Numbered from the stretch's first letter, positions 34,979 to 43,577 are shown. The stretch: 64,000 nucleotides of DNA from CAXBOO01 sp963977425 (GCA_963977425.1 CAXBOO010000005.1:62001-126000), one strand, 5' to 3'. The notes: generated by a model not told the origin, from the letters alone. Program-made: numbers and translations.

Positions 34979-35738
34979 TCATGCTAAAACGGCATTTGGA
35001 GAATTTCTAGGCACGTTTATTCTGGTTTTTATAGGCTGCAGTTCTGTTGCATTAGAAGTATTGCACTCTAGTTTCAATTCTTTAGCCATTATAGCTTCTA
35101 TTTGGGGCATTGCTGTAAAATTAGCCATCTTGGCTTCTCGCCCTTTTTCGCCAGCTCACCTCAATCCGGCTGTCAGCATAGCCATGGCCGTACTCAAAAA
35201 AACACGATGGTCTCAGCTTCCACTTCTTATCGGATTTCAGTTTCTAGGTGCTTTTTTGGCCGGAGCTAGCATCTACTTACTTTTTTCGACTTCACTTATC
35301 GATTTCGAAACTAGCAACAACATTCTACGCGGTACAACTTCATCTCAAGCATCGGCCATTATGTTTGGCGAATTTTACACCACCGATGTTGCTCACCCAC
35401 ACCTTTACGCCTGTTTAGCAGAAGGTACGGGCACCTTTTTATTGATGACGGTAATCCTCATTGTCTCAAGAACCGAAAAAATTAGCACCTTTTTACCTCC
35501 TCTTTTCATAGGCATTGGTTTAAGCATCATCATTTTCATCATTGCCCCATACACACAGGCGGGTTTAAATCCGGCTAGAGATTTTGCCCCTAGAATTCTG
35601 GCTTACTTTTTTGGATGGGAAAACGCAGCCTTTCCACACATATCGTATAGTTTTTTCACTGTTTATATACTGTCCCCTATTTTGGGGGCACTAATTGCGG
35701 CCGCTTCTTATGTTAGCCTTTCGCGACTAAAATCTTAA
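34971..35738 (+). CDS. Aquaporin / aquaglyceroporin family channel, ars operon member (AqpS-like)
   Basis: MIP channels conduct water or small neutral solutes. The 255-residue protein has six membrane helices and two NPA half-helices, AHLNPAVS near residue 64 and AGLNPARDFAPR near residue 198. As the last gene of arsR-(DUF6428)-arsC-like operon it takes the place of the usual arsenite pump ArsB or Acr3. In Sinorhizobium meliloti the aquaporin AqpS in an ars operon lets arsenite made inside the cell flow out down its gradient; the same use is inferred here. An alternative is glycerol uptake, but no glycerol genes are nearby. Confidence 0.88.
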   Translation: MNSHAKTAFGEFLGTFILVFIGCSSVALEVLHSSFNSLAIIASIWGIAVKLAILASRPFSPAHLNPAVSIAMAVLKKTRWSQLPLLIGFQFLGAFLAGASIYLLFSTSLIDFETSNNILRGTTSSQASAIMFGEFYTTDVAHPHLYACLAEGTGTFLLMTVILIVSRTEKISTFLPPLFIGIGLSIIIFIIAPYTQAGLNPARDFAPRILAYFFGWENAAFPHISYSFFTVYILSPILGALIAAASYVSLSRLKS

Positions 35739-35930
35739 CGGAAAACATAAAATAGTTTCAAGCATTCGCTTCAAAAACTAGAATTTCAAACCTAAAAATT
35801 CCATTTTCAAGTCACTTTTCGCTACAAAGCCCTCTATACTTGTAATATTTCATCGACATATTTAGCTTCTAGTCTAAATTTCAAACATTCCATTCAAAGC
35901 TTTTCTATTTTCATTGAAAACCCCCTTACC

Positions 35931-37784
35931 GTGGAAAGAAGAAATTTTATTAAGATGAGTGCCTGCGGCTCTGCCGTAATGATGACCAACCCCTTTAGAT
36001 GGTTCAGCACACAAAATGAAACTGTAGACAATTTAATCATCGGCAGTGGTTACGGAAGTGCCGTTACGGCATTGCGATTAGCCCAAGCAGGCCATAGTTC
36101 CACTATGTTAGAGATGGGTCTCGACTGGGACAACAATCCAGAAGCCATCAAGCCTTTTTCCAACATGTTGTTGCCCGGAAAAAACTCTACATGGCTATCA
36201 AATCAATCGAAAGCTCCTTTTTTAAACATCTACTTTTTTGAAAAATACACGGGTATTTTAGATCGTTGGGACTACGACAATGTGAAAGTTTACATGGGTA
36301 GAGGTGTTGGCGGTGGTTCGTTGGTAAATGGCGGCATGTCGGTTACCCCAAAACGAGAATATTTTGAGGAAATCTTACCACATTTAGACAGCGAAGATTT
36401 TTATCAGAAATATTTCCCCCTTGCTAATCAAACTTTAGAGATCAATGTAATTCCAGATGAGTATTACAAAAAGTCTGATTACTATAAATTTTCACGTGTA
36501 GGTACTACCGAAGCGAGAAAAGCAGGGTACAAAACCGTAAAAGTTCCGAATGTATACGACTTCGATTACATGCAACAGGAGGAATACGATGGTGCGCCAA
36601 AATCGGCCTTAGCACAAGAAGTTATTTACGGTAACAACTATGGCAAAAAGAGTTTAGATAAGACTTACCTCAAACAAGCTAAAGATACCGGCTTGCTCAA
36701 CATATTGGATTTACACAAAGTAGAAACCATAACAGAAAATACTGACGGAAGCTTCAGTGTAGCCGTTGCTATTATAGACACCAAAGGCGAAACAGTAGCA
36801 CAGAAAGTAATTACTGCCAAACGCTTATTTATGGGTGCAGGAAGTTTAGGCTCTACCAAACTCTTATTGAAAGCCAAAGCACAAGGCACACTTAAAAAAC
36901 TGGATGATAATATTGGGAAAGGCTGGGGAAATAATGGAAACATTATGGCCGGAAGACTGCTTGTAAATTCGCTATTAAACCCTGTTAATACAGGAGAAGG
37001 CGACATCATTGGCACTGGAACTGGCTTAAAACAATCCACCATTCCTGTAGATGGCATCGACAACTGGGACGATCCCGACAAACCATATTTCGTAGAAATA
37101 GCACCATTCCCAACAGGGGTAGAAACCTTTGCATCGCTTTACTTGCTCATAAATAAACTGCCAAAACTTGGTGAACTAAAATACGCTCCTGCTAACGAGT
37201 ATGAGGTTGAACCTAATTGGGAAAAAGTACACTTTGAACACACCGAAGCCCATGCCGACCATTTCCTTGAAAACATGAACACAACCAACGGAGGGACAAA
37301 AACAGCTATTTTTCCACAAGGACGCGCTGCCGACATTTGTTATCACCCACTTGGAGGCATGGTAAACGGAATGGCTACCAATGAATATGGACGCGTAAAC
37401 AACTACAACAATTTGTATGTAATGGATGGCGCACAAATTCCTGGAACCATTGGCGTAAACCCATATGTTACCATTACTGCTGTAGCCGAACATAATATTG
37501 AAAACATCATCAAAAAAGATATGGGTGGTGCTACAGGAATTTCAATGGGTAGCAAACGTCAACTAAGCATTGCTCCATCGTTTGTTTTAAAAGGCAGAAC
37601 CGTAACCCTGAAAGGCATGGCTATGAACGAGCTTATTATTATGAATGAGCAAGGCCAAACCATTGTAGATGCTAAAAACCTTAATGGAAGTAAAAGCTAC
37701 CATATCCAAACTGAAGATTTTAGTTCTGGTAACTATTTCGTAGTTGTAAATGGCAAACACCATCAACGATTCATCATTCAATAA
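35931..37784 (+). CDS. Cholesterol oxidase-like GMC oxidoreductase with Tat signal and T9SS-type sorting domain
   Basis: Starts at GTG. The N-terminus MERRNFIKMSACGSAVMM has a twin-arginine motif. FAD binds at GSGYGS (38-43) and GRGVGGGSLVNGG. The core closely resembles class I cholesterol oxidase: EIAPFPTG, ICYHPLGG and GVNPYVTITA contain E389, H472 and N510; the His-to-Asn spacing of 38 equals that of Streptomyces ChoA (H447, N485). The last ~65 residues (SFVLKGRTVTLKGM to RFIIQ) look like a T9SS C-terminal domain. A folded flavoenzyme exported by Tat and then T9SS is therefore suggested. Substrate is inferred as a 3-hydroxysteroid or another bulky alcohol. Confidence 0.85.
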   Translation: MERRNFIKMSACGSAVMMTNPFRWFSTQNETVDNLIIGSGYGSAVTALRLAQAGHSSTMLEMGLDWDNNPEAIKPFSNMLLPGKNSTWLSNQSKAPFLNIYFFEKYTGILDRWDYDNVKVYMGRGVGGGSLVNGGMSVTPKREYFEEILPHLDSEDFYQKYFPLANQTLEINVIPDEYYKKSDYYKFSRVGTTEARKAGYKTVKVPNVYDFDYMQQEEYDGAPKSALAQEVIYGNNYGKKSLDKTYLKQAKDTGLLNILDLHKVETITENTDGSFSVAVAIIDTKGETVAQKVITAKRLFMGAGSLGSTKLLLKAKAQGTLKKLDDNIGKGWGNNGNIMAGRLLVNSLLNPVNTGEGDIIGTGTGLKQSTIPVDGIDNWDDPDKPYFVEIAPFPTGVETFASLYLLINKLPKLGELKYAPANEYEVEPNWEKVHFEHTEAHADHFLENMNTTNGGTKTAIFPQGRAADICYHPLGGMVNGMATNEYGRVNNYNNLYVMDGAQIPGTIGVNPYVTITAVAEHNIENIIKKDMGGATGISMGSKRQLSIAPSFVLKGRTVTLKGMAMNELIIMNEQGQTIVDAKNLNGSKSYHIQTEDFSSGNYFVVVNGKHHQRFIIQ

Positions 37785-37794
37785 TTCAACCAAC

Positions 37795-37825
37795 CCCGGA
37801 AACGACAAAAGTTTTCGGGTTTTTT
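37795..37825 (+). terminator. Intrinsic terminator after the GMC oxidoreductase gene
   Basis: CCCGGAAAC (37795-37803), 7-nt loop and GTTTTCGGG (37811-37819) with one G-T pair, followed by six T. Confidence 0.85.
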
Positions 37826-37869
37826 ATTTGCCATGATGTATTTTCACAACACAACCTTAGAATTACACC

Positions 37870-38232
37870 ATGGCATACGACGAATATTTAGCCGACAGAG
37901 TACGCGGCGTACTGAAAGATGAAAACACCAATTTTGCCGAACTCAGCATGATGGGCGGATTATGCTTTACTGTTGATGGTAAAATGTTGTGCGGCATACA
38001 TATCGACAAAAAACTCAAAGAAAGTTTGCTCATGGCACGCATCGGAGAAAGTGCTTACGAAACCGAAGTTACAAAAGCGGTATGCCTACCTATGGATTTT
38101 ACAGGAAGACCTATGCGAGGATATGTTTTTGTGAAAAGCGAAGGTTTCGATTTTGAAGACGATTTAAAGTATTGGATTCGGTTGTGTTTAGCTTTCAATC
38201 CTGAAGCTAAGGCGAGCAAAAAGAAGAAATAA
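37870..38232 (+). CDS. TfoX/Sxy N-terminal domain protein
   Basis: The 120-residue protein consists solely of a TfoX_N domain: LSMMGGLCFTVDGKMLCGIH, LLMARIGESAYE, MDFTGRPMRGYVFV and LKYWIRLCLAFNPEAK. In gammaproteobacteria the longer TfoX/Sxy regulates competence with CRP; short stand-alone versions like this are common elsewhere and uncharacterised. The C-terminus ends in a run of five Lys. A perfect 7-bp inverted repeat (ATTCACA/TGTGAAT, 38262-38280) lies downstream without a T run. Confidence 0.85.
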   Translation: MAYDEYLADRVRGVLKDENTNFAELSMMGGLCFTVDGKMLCGIHIDKKLKESLLMARIGESAYETEVTKAVCLPMDFTGRPMRGYVFVKSEGFDFEDDLKYWIRLCLAFNPEAKASKKKK

Positions 38233-38323
38233 AATCCTATCAATCGATAAGTAAACTCTGTATTCACAGGAATTGTGAATCGTAAATCCATACTTTCTGA
38301 TGTATTTCATTCCTTAGCAAAGC

Positions 38324-38971
38324 ATGAAAAAAACAATCAAAATAGATATCGTTTCAGATGTTGTTTGCCCATGGTGCACCATAGGTTACAAGCGTTTAGA
38401 AAAAGCCATTTCTGAAATGGGCATACAAGACCAAGTAAGTATTGAATGGCAGCCTTTCGAGCTCAACCCTAACATGCCTAAAGAGGGACAAAATGTGCAA
38501 GAACATCTAACTCAAAAATACGGATCGAGCGTGGAGCAGCAAAAAGAAGCGCAACAACATATGGCTGAAGCTGGTACTGAATTAGGATTCACGTTTGATT
38601 ATTATGATGGTATGCGCATGGTAAACACCTTAGACGCACATATTTTATTAGAATACGCAAAAGCACATAACAAACAAACAGAGTTGAAAATGACGCTTAC
38701 CAAAGCGTTTTTCAGTGAAAGAAAAAACGTTTCCAACAAAGATGTTTTAAAACAAGCATTACTCGAAGTGGGACTAAATGCCGAAGAAGCTTTGGCAAAA
38801 CTGGACAATGACGACGCTCGTTATGAGGTGAAAACCAATCAAGAATATTGGAAAAACTTAGGTATTAGTTCGGTTCCAACCATCGTATTTAACCGAAAAA
38901 GTGGTGTTGCAGGTGCGCAACCTGTAGATGTTTTCAAAAAAGTATTGACAGACTTGTTGAATGAAGCTTAA
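38324..38971 (+). CDS. DsbA family (FrnE-like) cytosolic oxidoreductase
   Basis: A 215-residue thioredoxin-fold protein without signal peptide. The redox motif CPWC occurs in SDVVCPWCTIGYKRLE near residue 16, and the DsbA helical insert is followed by the cis-Pro loop ISSVPTIVFNRK and GAQPVDVFKKVL at the end, as in FrnE/2-hydroxychromene-2-carboxylate isomerase-like members. FrnE proteins act in disulfide stress or polyketide pathways; here the role is probably general redox. Monocistronic, with the convergent tmRNA terminator about 50 bp downstream. Confidence 0.92.
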   Translation: MKKTIKIDIVSDVVCPWCTIGYKRLEKAISEMGIQDQVSIEWQPFELNPNMPKEGQNVQEHLTQKYGSSVEQQKEAQQHMAEAGTELGFTFDYYDGMRMVNTLDAHILLEYAKAHNKQTELKMTLTKAFFSERKNVSNKDVLKQALLEVGLNAEEALAKLDNDDARYEVKTNQEYWKNLGISSVPTIVFNRKSGVAGAQPVDVFKKVLTDLLNEA

Positions 38972-39021
38972 GACATAGCTTAAAAACTATGAGCTTGCAC
39001 ACAATGCAAATCATTGAAAAC

Positions 39022-39048
39022 AAAAAAACCCCGGCAAATACCGAGGTT
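39022..39048 (-). terminator. Terminator of ssrA (minus strand)
   Basis: On the minus strand AACCTCGG, loop, CCGGGGTT and a run of T form an 8-bp stem with one G-T pair just after the tmRNA 3' end. Confidence 0.85.
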
Positions 39049-39061
39049 TAAATTTCAATTG

Positions 39062-39462
39062 TGGAGCCGGAGGGATTCGAACCCTCGTCCAAACAAGGTA
39101 AGTTATAGCTTTCTACACGCTTATTTCTCACCTAATTTTCGATTTTACACTGTTAGAAAACCACCTGTGTAAAACTTATCAGCTTGAGTTTCATTATTGC
39201 AGCGCTGCATACAATAACTAGTTTCTTGTAATGAAACCCCATATACTACCACCCAACAAACACCAGCAGTAGCGGGATTCTTGTTCTGCCCTACTGTATT
39301 CAGGCTAGAATTAAGCTAAAATCAGAGTATCTGATTAAGCTGCAAGAGCGTAATTGTTTTCGCCAGTTAAAAGCGATGCACCTTAAGATTAACGAGCCAT
39401 ATGTACCATGCTCGACGTGCTTACCATACCGAATCACTTGCTGTCAAAAGCCAGTCGGCCCC
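39062..39462 (-). ncRNA. ssrA: Transfer-messenger RNA (tmRNA)
   Basis: The 401-nt RNA rescues stalled ribosomes by trans-translation. The 5' end GGGGCCG (39462-39456) pairs with CGGCTCC near the 3' end to form the acceptor stem, followed by a discriminator A; CCA is not encoded. The T arm GGTTCGAATCC is clear. The tag reading frame lies on minus positions 39364-39335: GGC GAA AAC AAT TAC GCT CTT GCA GCT TAA, giving (A)GENNYALAA, a flavobacterial-type tag. Pseudoknot arms are present as inverted repeats such as those around 39200 and 39310. SmpB is not in the window. Confidence 0.96.
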
Positions 39463-39558
39463 ATAATGTAAAAGAACTAGGGCAAATTTAAGTATTTTCG
39501 TCGCCCCTAAGCTGGGCTTTTTGCCTTTTTTGTGCATTGCCCGTAAATAATCGTAGAT

Positions 39559-40764
39559 ATGAAAATTGGAATCATTAGAGAAGGCAAAGTTCCTGCTGAC
39601 AAACGCGTAGTACTTCCTCCAGCATTGTGCGTAAAATTTAAGAAGCAATACCCTGAAATAGAACTGGTTGTACAACCTTCAGCTATTCGCGCTTTTCCTG
39701 ATTCTGATTACATTGCTGCTGGCATTGACATGAACGAAGATCTTTCTGATTGCGATGTGCTTTTGGGCGTAAAAGAAGTACCGTTGGATATGTTGATTCC
39801 TAACAAAACTTATTTCTTCTTTTCTCACACCTACAAAAAGCAAGAATACAACAAGGATTTATTGAATAAAATACTAGCCGATAAAATAGAATTCATCGAC
39901 TACGAGTTATTGAAATACGCTACCGGAGTAAGACTTCTAGGATTTGGACGTTTTGCTGGAATTGTAGGTGCTTACAATGGGTTTAGGCTTTTAGGCGAAC
40001 GCACAAAAACATTCAGTTTAAAAGCAGCATACGATTGCCACGATTTAGTTGAATTGAAACAAGAACTAAAAAAGGTTATCCTACCAAAAGGATATAAAAT
40101 AGTAATGACTGGCGACGGTCGTGTTGGACATGGTTCAATGGAAATTTTAGACTGTGTAGACATCAAAAAAATGAACCCAGACGAATACATTTCCTACTCT
40201 GGTGACGAAGCTGTTTACACTCAATTGGGCGTAACCGATTACAACCGAAAAAAAGACGGCACTCCATCCACGAAAAAAGAATTTTACACCACTCCAGAGC
40301 TATTCGAATCGGATTTTATGCGTTTTGCAAAAACATCGGATATGTACGTAGCTAGTCATTATTGGAGCGACAAATCGCCGTTTATTTTCACAAGAGAAGA
40401 TGCCAAGCATCCTGATTTCAGAATAAAAACTGTTTCAGATATTTCTTGCGATATCGATTGTGCTGTTGCATCTACTTTACGTCCATCAACTATTGCCGAT
40501 CCATTCTACGCTTATTTAGCCAGCGAAGAGAAAGAGGTGAGTATAGACAACATGGACGCTATAGCCGTTATGGCAGTAGATAATCTACCGTGCGAATTAC
40601 CACGCGATGCATCTGAAGGATTTGGAGCAGAATTTATGGAAAAAGTACTTCCTGTATTTTTTGGAGCTGACCCAGAAAAGATTATCTACAGAGCCACAGA
40701 AACCAAAAAAGACGGAACGCTTAACGAACCATTCCGATACTTAGAAGAATGGAGAAATAGCTAA
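39559..40764 (+). CDS. Saccharopine dehydrogenase / alanine dehydrogenase-PNT family oxidoreductase
   Basis: The 401-residue protein begins MKIGIIREGKVPADKRV, the N-terminal signature of the AlaDH/PNT and LYS1-type saccharopine dehydrogenase superfamily, and includes FFFSHTYKKQEYNKDLL, IDYELL with GFGRFAGIVGAYNGFRLLG, and a Rossmann segment IVMTGDGRVGHGSMEILD. SDISCDIDCAVASTLRPSTIADPFY is typical of LYS1-like enzymes. The reaction would be NAD-dependent cleavage or formation of saccharopine, but Bacteroidota homologues are not well tested and the role in lysine metabolism is inference. Confidence 0.82.
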   Translation: MKIGIIREGKVPADKRVVLPPALCVKFKKQYPEIELVVQPSAIRAFPDSDYIAAGIDMNEDLSDCDVLLGVKEVPLDMLIPNKTYFFFSHTYKKQEYNKDLLNKILADKIEFIDYELLKYATGVRLLGFGRFAGIVGAYNGFRLLGERTKTFSLKAAYDCHDLVELKQELKKVILPKGYKIVMTGDGRVGHGSMEILDCVDIKKMNPDEYISYSGDEAVYTQLGVTDYNRKKDGTPSTKKEFYTTPELFESDFMRFAKTSDMYVASHYWSDKSPFIFTREDAKHPDFRIKTVSDISCDIDCAVASTLRPSTIADPFYAYLASEEKEVSIDNMDAIAVMAVDNLPCELPRDASEGFGAEFMEKVLPVFFGADPEKIIYRATETKKDGTLNEPFRYLEEWRNS

Positions 40765-40790
40765 TTAAAGCATACACTAATTTATAAATT

Positions 40791-40846
40791 GCCCATCGAT
40801 TTTGAAAACGGATTTTTTTCCAAGTTCAATGCGATGGGCTTTTTTT
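40791..40846 (+). terminator. Intrinsic terminator with long stem-loop after the saccharopine dehydrogenase-like gene
   Basis: GCCCATCG (40791-40798) pairs with CGATGGGC (40832-40839), extended inward by TTGAA/TTCAA, and is followed by seven T. It sits between two convergent genes. Confidence 0.85.
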
Positions 40847-40848
40847 GT

Positions 40849-41607
40849 TTATATCTCTACAGACACAGGACAATGATCGGATCCCATTACTTGATCCAAG
40901 ATTTCAGCTTTTTTCAGATTTGGAAGAAAGGACTCCGACACTAGAAAATAATCGATTCTCCAGCCAACGTTTTTCTGACGTGCTCCACCTCTATAACTCC
41001 ACCAAGAGTATTGTACTTTATCTGGATTAAGCTCGCGGAAACTATCTTTCAATCCGGCCTCTACAAAATTGTCTAAGCCATCAATTTCTTTCTGAGTAAA
41101 CCCAGCCGATTTATCGTAGTTCTGTTTTGGTCGAGCCAAATCTATGGGTCTATGCGCCACATTCAAATCACCACACAAAAGCACAGGCTTTTTAGTTTCT
41201 AATTGTTTACAATGGGCCAACAAAGCAGCATCCCATGTTGTTCGGTAATCCAAACGAGATAAATCAGACTTTGAGTTTGGCACATAAACATTCACTAAAT
41301 AAAATTCAGAAAACTCGGCTGTGATTACTCTTCCTTCTTGATCGTGTTCTTCAATACCCAAATGATAGGATACTGAAATTGGCTCTTGCTTACTAACAAT
41401 TGCCGTACCTGAATAGCCTTTTTTTTCAGCTCCTAAAGCATGAACATGATACCCCTCAAGTTCGAACAATACTTCTTTCACTTGCTCGGGCGTTGCTTTT
41501 GTTTCTTGAAAACAATACACATCGGCATTGTGATCTTTAAGAATATCGACCAACCCCTTTTTACCAACAGCACGTATGCCATTCAAATTCCATGAAATCA
41601 ATTTCAT
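40849..41607 (-). CDS. xth: Exodeoxyribonuclease III / AP endonuclease
   Basis: ExoIII removes 3' blocks and cleaves at abasic sites in base excision repair. The 252-residue sequence starts MKLISWNLNGIRAVGKKG and has YCFQETKA with the metal-binding Glu, VNVYVPNSKSDLSRLDYR, LLCGDLNVAHRPIDLARP with the catalytic Asp and Asn, SWWSYRGGARQKNVGWRIDY and GSDHCPVSVEI with the terminal catalytic Asp-His pair. All active-site motifs of the family are intact. It starts 6 nt after the redoxin gene stop and is likely its cotranscript. Confidence 0.96.
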   Translation of the reverse strand: MKLISWNLNGIRAVGKKGLVDILKDHNADVYCFQETKATPEQVKEVLFELEGYHVHALGAEKKGYSGTAIVSKQEPISVSYHLGIEEHDQEGRVITAEFSEFYLVNVYVPNSKSDLSRLDYRTTWDAALLAHCKQLETKKPVLLCGDLNVAHRPIDLARPKQNYDKSAGFTQKEIDGLDNFVEAGLKDSFRELNPDKVQYSWWSYRGGARQKNVGWRIDYFLVSESFLPNLKKAEILDQVMGSDHCPVSVEI

Positions 41608-41613
41608 AATACC

Positions 41614-42231
41614 TTACTTATTGTTTAATATATCTTGAACAGATGCTCGTTTCGAATAGTCGTATTTGAAATGCACATACTTCACTTTTTTATCATGACC
41701 AATTACAAACGTTGCTGGCACAGGTAGTTTAGCCTCGCTAGTTCCATTCATTTCTTCAACCGTTTCGCTGGTATAGTTTTTAAACATTTTACGGTACCCA
41801 TCGGTCAAAGAAAACGATACACGGTACGCATCCATTGTACCGTAATTATCGTCAAACAAGAGCGTTAATGCACCTTCTGTTTTATCTGCAGTTTCTGCAA
41901 GCTTCTCCAATCTGTTTGGCGTAATGAATACGGGTTGAATATTGGCTTTTGTAAGCAACTCAAGTGAATCGGCAAAATTACTCAGATATCGATTGCAAAT
42001 TGGACACCACGCCCCTCTATAAAACACAACAGCTACATCGCCAGACTCTAAAGCTTGATACAATGAAAAGTTCTCTCCTTGAGCATTTTTCAGTTCAAAA
42101 TCAGGAGCGATTTCGCCAAGTTTCAATCCTCTACTTTCAGTACCCGCTTCAATTCCAAATTGACTCAACTCTTGAGCCGATACAGAAGAAATAATTAGGC
42201 ATAAAAAAGCCGCAAAAACATTTTTCATCAT
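41614..42231 (-). CDS. Exported peroxiredoxin-like redoxin (AhpC/TSA family)
   Basis: The start at 42231 gives 205 residues with a signal peptide (MKNVFAAFLCLIISSVSAQ). The thioredoxin fold carries LGEIAPDFELKNAQGENF and VAVVFYRGAWCPICNRYLSNF with a CPIC redox pair near residue 80, followed by FSLTDGYRKMFKNY and VPATFVIGHDKKVKYVHF. It is related to the peroxiredoxin part of the 27.6-kb fusion, which has CPYC. Periplasmic location suggests thiol peroxide or disulfide chemistry. It is downstream of the TonB-like gene in the same direction. Confidence 0.88.
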   Translation of the reverse strand: MMKNVFAAFLCLIISSVSAQELSQFGIEAGTESRGLKLGEIAPDFELKNAQGENFSLYQALESGDVAVVFYRGAWCPICNRYLSNFADSLELLTKANIQPVFITPNRLEKLAETADKTEGALTLLFDDNYGTMDAYRVSFSLTDGYRKMFKNYTSETVEEMNGTSEAKLPVPATFVIGHDKKVKYVHFKYDYSKRASVQDILNNK

Positions 42232-42269
42232 CTGATTTTGCGGCAATTTACTTTAAAATAAATAAGCTT

Positions 42270-42725
42270 TTACAACTTAAACATCACTGGTAAAACCATC
42301 TTAGAATTTACAGCTTCACCATCTTTGGTCGCTGGAATCCAGTTTGGCATTTTTGCGATTACTCTTTTTACTTCAGCATCCAAATTTTTAGATTTTTCCA
42401 CTGACTTTAAAATGGCAACATCTGAAATAGAACCATCCGACTTAATTACAAATTCCACCAATACTTTCCCTTGGATATCTTCCTTCATTTCATATTTGGG
42501 ATACTTTATATTCTCTCCCATAAATTTGAATAGAGCTTCATTTCCACCTGGATATTTTGCGGGATTTTGAATTTCCACTTGTACGTCAGTTGTTTCTTCT
42601 ACCTGAATTATTTCTTCAACCGTTTTTTCTGACTTCAGTTCATTCTTCGCTTTTTTATCTTGCCCAAATACCGACATAGTACCAAGTGTAGCAAGGGCCA
42701 ACAGCATTACTTTACAATTTTTCAT
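42270..42725 (-). CDS. TonB C-terminal domain (energy transducer-like) protein
   Basis: The ATG at 42725 gives 151 residues with a signal peptide (MKNCKVMLLALATLGTMSVFGQ); the longer frame would run into the upstream gene. The second half is a TonB C-terminal domain: PAKYPGGNEALFKFMGENIKYP, then KVLVEFVIKSDGSISDVAILKS and MPNWIPATKDGEAVNSKMVLPV. The protein has a cleavable signal instead of the N-terminal anchor of true TonB, so it probably acts as a free periplasmic partner, a common type in Bacteroidota with unknown function. Confidence 0.85.
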   Translation of the reverse strand: MKNCKVMLLALATLGTMSVFGQDKKAKNELKSEKTVEEIIQVEETTDVQVEIQNPAKYPGGNEALFKFMGENIKYPKYEMKEDIQGKVLVEFVIKSDGSISDVAILKSVEKSKNLDAEVKRVIAKMPNWIPATKDGEAVNSKMVLPVMFKL

Positions 42726-42754
42726 AGATTTTTGTTTTTGTGAAAAATTTGCAA

Positions 42755-43474
42755 TTATCGTTCCAACTTTAAATTCTGATACCAAAACCCTGTATTCCAA
42801 TTGTTTGCATCACTCTTAAAACATTCATCTTCGCTCGTTTTTTGCGCTTCATAGTGCTTTTTAACGACTTCTAGCTTACGAAATTTAATGGCTGATGAAA
42901 ATATGGGACCATCGTAACAATAAGTATGGAATTCTCCTTTTTCACCGCATGGATCAACCCCTTCAGGCAAATCGTTCAGAAACTCTTGATTGTATTCTCG
43001 CCCTACAAACGATTTATCTAGAACTTTGGCGTCGACACATACGATTATGGTTTTAAAACCAGACTCGATAAACTCTTGCGCTAATTTTTTGGTGTCCTTT
43101 TTCCAAATCGGGTAATGATTGGAAACACCTATTTGTTCAGAATGTATGTCGCGGTACTTTCGCAAATCTTCTAGATAAATATCGCCGAACACCGAATTAG
43201 AAATACCCTCGTCCAATAATTCTTGCCAAGCCTTTTGCATCAACTCAGAATAATGAGGCATGGAGCAATTGTGCGGTAAAACAATTTGTTGGATATCCAC
43301 ACCAATTTTTCTAGCCTGTTCTATTAATAAATCATTTTCCACCCCATGCATGGTAATGCGTCCTTCATCCGAGACAGTAGTTAACAGCTTGCTAATTTCT
43401 AACCCCTGTTTTTGACAATACCACAAAGCCAAAGATGAATCTTTACCACCCGACCAATTGAACACATACTTCAT
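42755..43474 (-). CDS. Diphthine--ammonia ligase-like PP-loop ATPase
   Basis: This 239-residue protein starts with the ATP-pyrophosphatase P-loop FNWSGGKDSSLALWYCQKQG and contains VSDEGRITMHGVENDLL, FGDIYLEDLRKYRD, GVSNHYPIWKKDTKKLAQEF and VDPCGEKGEFHTYCYDGPIF, the characteristic blocks of the Dph6/Diphthami_syn_2 family. In eukaryotes and archaea it amidates diphthine on EF-2; bacteria lack diphthamide, so the bacterial homologue probably amidates another substrate (a role in cobalamin-related or other amidation has been considered for relatives). Function here is open. Confidence 0.88.
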   Translation of the reverse strand: MKYVFNWSGGKDSSLALWYCQKQGLEISKLLTTVSDEGRITMHGVENDLLIEQARKIGVDIQQIVLPHNCSMPHYSELMQKAWQELLDEGISNSVFGDIYLEDLRKYRDIHSEQIGVSNHYPIWKKDTKKLAQEFIESGFKTIIVCVDAKVLDKSFVGREYNQEFLNDLPEGVDPCGEKGEFHTYCYDGPIFSSAIKFRKLEVVKKHYEAQKTSEDECFKSDANNWNTGFWYQNLKLER

Positions 43475-43522
43475 AGGCTAAAGAAATAGAAAAAAGGAGT
43501 CCCAGAAACAAAAAAGCCGAAC

Positions 43523-43554
43523 AAAAAAAAAGCCACCCCGAAGGATGACTTTTT
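43523..43554 (-). terminator. Intrinsic terminator with UUCG tetraloop after the beta-barrel gene
   Basis: On the minus strand GTCATCC, loop TTCG, GGGTGGC and nine T form a 7-bp stem with two G-T pairs. Confidence 0.85.
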
Positions 43555-43577
43555 AAATGATGATATTTTCGTTTTAC

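Noticed and set aside
35739..35930. 192-bp gap between the aquaporin and GMC genes examined for a small gene or RNA
   Set aside because: AT-rich with no hairpin followed by T, no conserved-looking frame and no clear promoter; nothing could be supported.
38262..38280. Perfect 7-bp inverted repeat ATTCACA/TGTGAAT considered as a terminator or operator
   Set aside because: No T run follows and it is a single copy between two unrelated genes; evidence is too thin for a call.
39421..39675. 84-codon minus-strand frame at the tmRNA 5' side
   Set aside because: It overlaps the tmRNA acceptor region and the start of the saccharopine dehydrogenase-like gene and has no coding character.
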